From: CAXBPY01 sp003455275 | GTDB taxonomy: Bacteria; Bacteroidota; Bacteroidia; Chitinophagales; UBA10324 | Reading direction: 5' to 3' | Assembly: GCA_963977675.1 (NCBI GenBank) | Contig: CAXBPY010000026.1 | Coordinates: forward strand, 1 to 38,231 | Length of the DNA: 38,231 nucleotides | Position numbers and translations under genes: made by a program | Shown: piece by piece, positions 35,072-38,231 of the stretch | Position numbering within the stretch: the first letter of the stretch is position 1 | Layout: every line of letters begins with the position of its first letter | The notes under the pieces: model-generated | What the model was told of the DNA's origin: nothing | What the model saw: only the letters and a program-made list of their open reading frames with translations | Database searches by the model: none

Positions 35072-35827
35072 TCAATGGTTCAACTGAATGATCATTGGTC
35101 CGCCCGGCATGTTGCCGCCCATTTCTTCCATTTTCTTTTTACGAAGTTCTTTATATTCAGCTTCGGTCACTTCTTTTCCTTCGGTTGGAATTACAATAAT
35201 TCCCGATTCAAGCGGTTTTAATTCAACATTAATTGCGCGAAGCGTCATCCTTCCGCTATCCATTTCTAACTTTAGAATCGCTCCGGGCAACTGATAAAAA
35301 TCTTTTGGGCCAACAGAAACAGGAATTTGCGGAGTGAACCAGGCAACAACATAAGAGGAATCATCAAGCAGTTTCGCTTTCATGCAGGTATAACCAGCCA
35401 CCGTATCCATCTCATTCATCAGTTTCCATTTTTTTTCTTCAAGCGGTGCTTTTACTAAAAATAATTTATCAAGAATGGTTTTGCTTTCAATAGAAGTTTT
35501 CTGGTTACGGTTTATGTAAGTTTTCTCGTTGCTCATTTTATTCTCGAACATTACTGTCATTCCTTCCCATGGAGTGCCGCTCGTTTGTGGCATTGTCTTT
35601 TTCAATTCATCCACCTTTCCCTGATAAATGCTCTCGCTGTCATTAAACAAGAGCTCAAATTGAATGGAAGGCATTTTAGGCATTTGAAATCCTGCGGGCA
35701 ATTGCATCTTCAGCTGATTGGTATCCATGCGCATTTGAAAAGACTGCGCATATACAATTCTGCCTTCAGTAATTTGAGCAGATGAAACGACGGGGAGGAG
35801 AGCAACGAAGAGGAAAATTTTTCTCAT
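35072..35827 (-). CDS. GLPGLI family protein
   Basis: The 251-aa exported protein has a signal peptide (VALLPVVSSAQ). Its defining feature is FYQLPGAILKLEM, a variant of the GLPGLI motif, preceded by AGYTCMKAKL and VVAWFTPQIPVSVGP, as in the family. The C-terminus (ELRKKKMEEMGGNMPGGPM) is lysine/methionine-rich. The function is unknown. It is transcribed just upstream of the outer-membrane barrel gene, which family members often accompany. A TATATTTA box (35832-35839) ends 4 nt before the ATG. Confidence 0.85.
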   Translation of the reverse strand: MRKIFLFVALLPVVSSAQITEGRIVYAQSFQMRMDTNQLKMQLPAGFQMPKMPSIQFELLFNDSESIYQGKVDELKKTMPQTSGTPWEGMTVMFENKMSNEKTYINRNQKTSIESKTILDKLFLVKAPLEEKKWKLMNEMDTVAGYTCMKAKLLDDSSYVVAWFTPQIPVSVGPKDFYQLPGAILKLEMDSGRMTLRAINVELKPLESGIIVIPTEGKEVTEAEYKELRKKKMEEMGGNMPGGPMIIQLNH

Positions 35828-35849
35828 GGTGTAAATATAGACGCAGAGC

Positions 35850-35875
35850 TTAACCGCAAATTGCCTGTCGGTTAA
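35850..35875. promoter_or_regulatory. Inverted repeat TTAACCG/CGGTTAA upstream of the GLPGLI gene
   Basis: TTAACCG (35850-35856) and CGGTTAA (35869-35875) flank 12 bp, lying 23 bp upstream of the GLPGLI start and downstream of the radical SAM gene. It could be an operator or a weak hairpin between the two genes; no U-tract follows. Confidence 0.3.
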
Positions 35876-35921
35876 ACAATAAAATGAGAGGTGAATTTTA
35901 TAAAATTGATCTAACCATGTT

Positions 35922-36971
35922 TCAAAACAAACTCATCTGGCCCGGCCTCCGGAACGCTGATAGGTTGTATTCAAATTTCTTTTTATCACTGAAATATTTT
36001 TTCTGCGATTGTTTCCAAAGCAACCTGATGCTCTCGGCAATTTTTCCTTCGCCTTTCATTCGGGTTCCGAATCGCGAGTCGTTTAGTTTTCCGCCGTGTG
36101 TTTCCTCAATCATATGAAGCACCTTCTCCGCCCGCTCCGGAAAAGTTTGCTGAATCCATTTTGTAAATATTTCGCCAACAGCTCCGTTCAATCTCACAAT
36201 TGTAAATCCTGCAGTTACAGCTCCCGCACTTGCCGCAGATTTCATCAGTTCAGGAATCTCGTGACTGTTTATTCCCGGAATAATAGGTGCAGTCATTACA
36301 CCACATGGAATATTATTTTTCGCTAATGTTTCTATAACATTCAATCTTCGTAAAGCAGAGGCGGTGCGAGGTTCTAATTTTCTGCGCATGTTTTCATCAA
36401 GCGATGTAATACTGATCATCACCATCACCAAATTGTCAGCAGCAAGTTCTTTAAGTAAATCGATGTCGCGCAACACTAATTGATTCTTGGTAATGATTCC
36501 AAGAGGATGCCGGTATTGGTTCAGCACTTCAAGCAACTGCCGTGTGATTCTGAATTTTCTTTCAGCCGGCTGATAGCAATCCGTGTTGCCACTGAGTGAA
36601 ATTGGTTGAACCTCCCAATTTTTTTTGCTGATCATTTCTTTCAACAATCGAGGCGCATCAGGTTTTACCAAAATCTTTTGCTCAAAATCAAGTCCTGCAC
36701 TTAATCCCCAATAATGATGAGTGTTGCGTGCATAACAATAAATACATCCGTGCTCACACCCCTGATATGGATTGAGTGAGTAGAACATACCGATGTCAGG
36801 GCTATCAACTTTATTGACAACCTTCTTCGGAAACTCTAACAGGTACTGTGTCTTTTCATCTAATATAAATTCTTCATCCAGGCCTTCTATATGCTCAGTT
36901 GCATAATCATGAAGACTAAAAGGATTTTCAGAATTGATAGTTGCCCCGCGTCCGCGAACAGTTTTATTCAT
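35922..36971 (-). CDS. PA0069-family radical SAM protein
   Basis: The 349-aa protein has the CxxxCxxC [4Fe-4S] motif CEHGCIYC (C72, C76, C79) that binds SAM. It also has the family features GRGATINSENPF at the start, YSLNPYQGCEHGCIYCYAR, PISLSGNTDCYQPAE and the C-terminal NDSRFGTRMKGEG. PA0069-type proteins are distantly related to spore photoproduct lyase, but their reaction is not established. It lies 94 bp upstream of the GLPGLI gene on the same strand, and it follows the serine hydrolase. Confidence 0.9.
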   Translation of the reverse strand: MNKTVRGRGATINSENPFSLHDYATEHIEGLDEEFILDEKTQYLLEFPKKVVNKVDSPDIGMFYSLNPYQGCEHGCIYCYARNTHHYWGLSAGLDFEQKILVKPDAPRLLKEMISKKNWEVQPISLSGNTDCYQPAERKFRITRQLLEVLNQYRHPLGIITKNQLVLRDIDLLKELAADNLVMVMISITSLDENMRRKLEPRTASALRRLNVIETLAKNNIPCGVMTAPIIPGINSHEIPELMKSAASAGAVTAGFTIVRLNGAVGEIFTKWIQQTFPERAEKVLHMIEETHGGKLNDSRFGTRMKGEGKIAESIRLLWKQSQKKYFSDKKKFEYNLSAFRRPGQMSLF

Positions 36972-37025
36972 GAATAATTTTCTACGAGCAATTTATGTGA
37001 GTTCATTTTGCTCCAACTATTTTTT

Positions 37026-37043
37026 GAGAAAAATATTTTTCTC
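37026..37043. promoter_or_regulatory. 18-bp perfect palindrome upstream of the radical SAM gene
   Basis: GAGAAAAATATTTTTCTC is fully self-complementary and lies 54 bp upstream of the radical SAM start and 12 bp after the serine hydrolase stop. It may be an operator. The absence of a U-tract argues against a terminator. The A/T tract makes chance possible. Confidence 0.25.
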
Positions 37044-37055
37044 CACAGTTATATG

Positions 37056-38165
37056 TTACAGCTGTCTGACTATCTCGCCAAACAGTTTGAAATAATTCTG
37101 GTTTCTGTCACCTTTTCCTAATCGAACGATTACAATTTTCTTTTCAGGATAAACAAAAATTCTCTGACCAAGCAATCCATCACAACCATAACTTCCGGTG
37201 ATTCCCTGATTGAGCCACCATTGATACTTATAAAATTTAACACCCCCGTTTGTAGTGTCGGGTGTGGTGCAATCTGCTACCCATTGCGCAGGTACTAACT
37301 GATTTCCATTCCAGTTTCCATCATTCAAATACAGGCGGCCAAATTTTGCAAAGTCAAGTGCTGTTGCATTCAGACAACAGAAAGTCCTTTCAATTCCATT
37401 ATTCTTCCTGTCGGTACTCCAGCTTGCATTCCACTCAGCTCCCATCGGTTTCCAAATTTTCTCCTCCAGATATTCGGAAACTGTTTTTCCTGTGGCGCGC
37501 TCAATTATCAGACCCAGCAGTTGAGGATTTCCACTCTTGTATTCCCAATGTGTTCCAGGAGGATAAATCACTTTCATGTTCTTAATAAATCGGCGGATGT
37601 TGGTTCCGTAATAAAACTTTGCTGCATCACTGAATGGATTATAGTAACGCTCCGTAAATTTTATTCCGGAAGTCATTTGCAACAGGTGATGAATTGTTAC
37701 ATGATGGAAAGCAGTGTCCTTCATTTCAGGAATATAATTGGTGATTGGCTCATCTACACTTTTGATTTTCCCTTCTGCAATTGCTATCCCGATAAGAGCA
37801 GCGGTAAATGATTTCGCCATGCTGAAACTGGCTACCCAGGTGCTGTCTGTGTAATTGTCCCAATAATTTTCATAAAGAATTGTATCACGGCGGATAATCA
37901 AAAACGCAACTGTGGGAGAAGCATTCAGGATAGAATCCAGTGAAGAAATTTTTCCATCAAAGCCTTTCACTTTTATTTTTCCGGCTGCATTTAGTTTTTC
38001 AGAATAGAAAAAATGAAATGGTTGTGAAGACCTTTCAATCTTATGCTCAGGAAAAAATTTATAGTCATCAATCTCCGCAAAATTTCTGACAAAAAACCGA
38101 TAGACTTTACATGAGCTTAACAAGCACACAATAAAAATCAGCAGAAAAAATAGTTTTGATTTCAC
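37056..38165 (-). CDS. Serine hydrolase of the beta-lactamase/class C fold, lipoprotein
   Basis: The 369-aa protein has a lipobox (LLSSC, Cys19), so it is probably anchored in the envelope. The SxxK motif is SMAK (S115, K118) in ASFSMAKSFTAALIG, and WEYKSGNPQLLGLIIE contains the YxN-like element with one extra residue. This places it with class C beta-lactamase-related hydrolases and penicillin-binding esterases. The substrate is unknown. The start is GTG at 38163-38165; no ATG is available before the signal peptide, and a TAA closes the frame upstream. Confidence 0.85.
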   Translation of the reverse strand: MKSKLFFLLIFIVCLLSSCKVYRFFVRNFAEIDDYKFFPEHKIERSSQPFHFFYSEKLNAAGKIKVKGFDGKISSLDSILNASPTVAFLIIRRDTILYENYWDNYTDSTWVASFSMAKSFTAALIGIAIAEGKIKSVDEPITNYIPEMKDTAFHHVTIHHLLQMTSGIKFTERYYNPFSDAAKFYYGTNIRRFIKNMKVIYPPGTHWEYKSGNPQLLGLIIERATGKTVSEYLEEKIWKPMGAEWNASWSTDRKNNGIERTFCCLNATALDFAKFGRLYLNDGNWNGNQLVPAQWVADCTTPDTTNGGVKFYKYQWWLNQGITGSYGCDGLLGQRIFVYPEKKIVIVRLGKGDRNQNYFKLFGEIVRQL

Positions 38166-38169
38166 CTTA

Positions 38170-38177
38170 CAAATTTA
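38170..38177 (-). promoter_or_regulatory. Candidate -7 box (TAAATTTG) next to the serine hydrolase start
   Basis: An exact TAnnTTTG match ends 4 nt before the GTG start. It implies a near-leaderless transcript if functional. The flank to 38231 shows nothing else. Confidence 0.25.
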
Positions 38178-38231
38178 ATTTTTCTGCAATGACATATTGT
38201 TTACTCACTTATCTCCGTTGATTCATTCGTT

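Noticed and set aside
1..38231. Search by eye for tRNA/rRNA genes, CRISPR arrays, insertion sequences, prophage or toxin-antitoxin modules
   Set aside because: No cloverleaf-like sequence, regular spacer array, transposase/integrase motif or toxin pair was found.

Overview
The window is chromosomal DNA of a member of the Bacteroidota. It is moderately AT-rich. It carries several proteins with type IX secretion (T9SS) C-terminal signals of both type A and type B, carboxypeptidase-regulatory-like/TonB outer-membrane proteins, a GLPGLI-family protein, a flavobacterial-style arginine decarboxylase, and a few promoter-like TAnnTTTG boxes. Shine-Dalgarno sequences are scarce, as usual in this phylum. 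I cannot place it below phylum from the sequence alone. There are no rRNA or tRNA genes, CRISPR arrays, transposases or phage genes, and most of the window is ordinary housekeeping chromosome.

Layout. 1-3643: a SpoU-type RNA methyltransferase (cut by the window edge) diverges, with only 2 bp between start codons, from an Omp85-type outer-membrane protein, followed by the tRNA hydroxylase MiaE. 3652-6090: a DUF445 membrane protein, pyrE and a NUDIX hydrolase. 6110-10446: arginine decarboxylase, a membrane acyltransferase and a DUF4139 protein. 10510-12300: a compact plsC-gatC-ABC ATPase operon with overlapping genes. 12498-12886: the wreck of a secreted T9SS type B protein. 13078-17077: an M2 (ACE-like) lipoprotein peptidase and polyphosphate kinase. 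17181-19517: a small CarboxypepD-like exported protein and a nucleoside transporter. 19647-22807: a small membrane protein followed by uppP-truB-ribF-rlmH. 22995-29921: a TonB-dependent receptor and two large T9SS cargo proteins. 30088-32201: mnmA and a T9SS/PCMD-like gene split by one in-frame TAA. 32234-38165: an OMP beta-barrel/GLPGLI pair, a PA0069-type radical SAM protein and a beta-lactamase-fold serine hydrolase.

Functional threads. Five RNA-modifying enzymes (SpoU methyltransferase, MiaE, TruB, RlmH, MnmA) lie within 38 kb. UppP and PlsC serve envelope lipid metabolism, PyrE and the CNT transporter serve nucleotides, and RibF makes FMN/FAD. The right half is dominated by cell-surface proteins.

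Most unusual structure: two ~250-bp intergenic elements (4371-4616 on the minus strand, 17957-18208 on the plus strand) are homologous to each other. They are inverted relative to each other, and each sits just downstream of a gene in that gene's direction. Each ends in a terminator-like hairpin. The 5' 114 nt match at about 99 positions without a gap by hand alignment, while the reading frames are not conserved. This looks like a structured RNA or dispersed repeat family that I do not recognise. Other points of interest are two broken T9SS cargo genes, the 2-bp divergent start pair and the 37-aa membrane protein in front of uppP.
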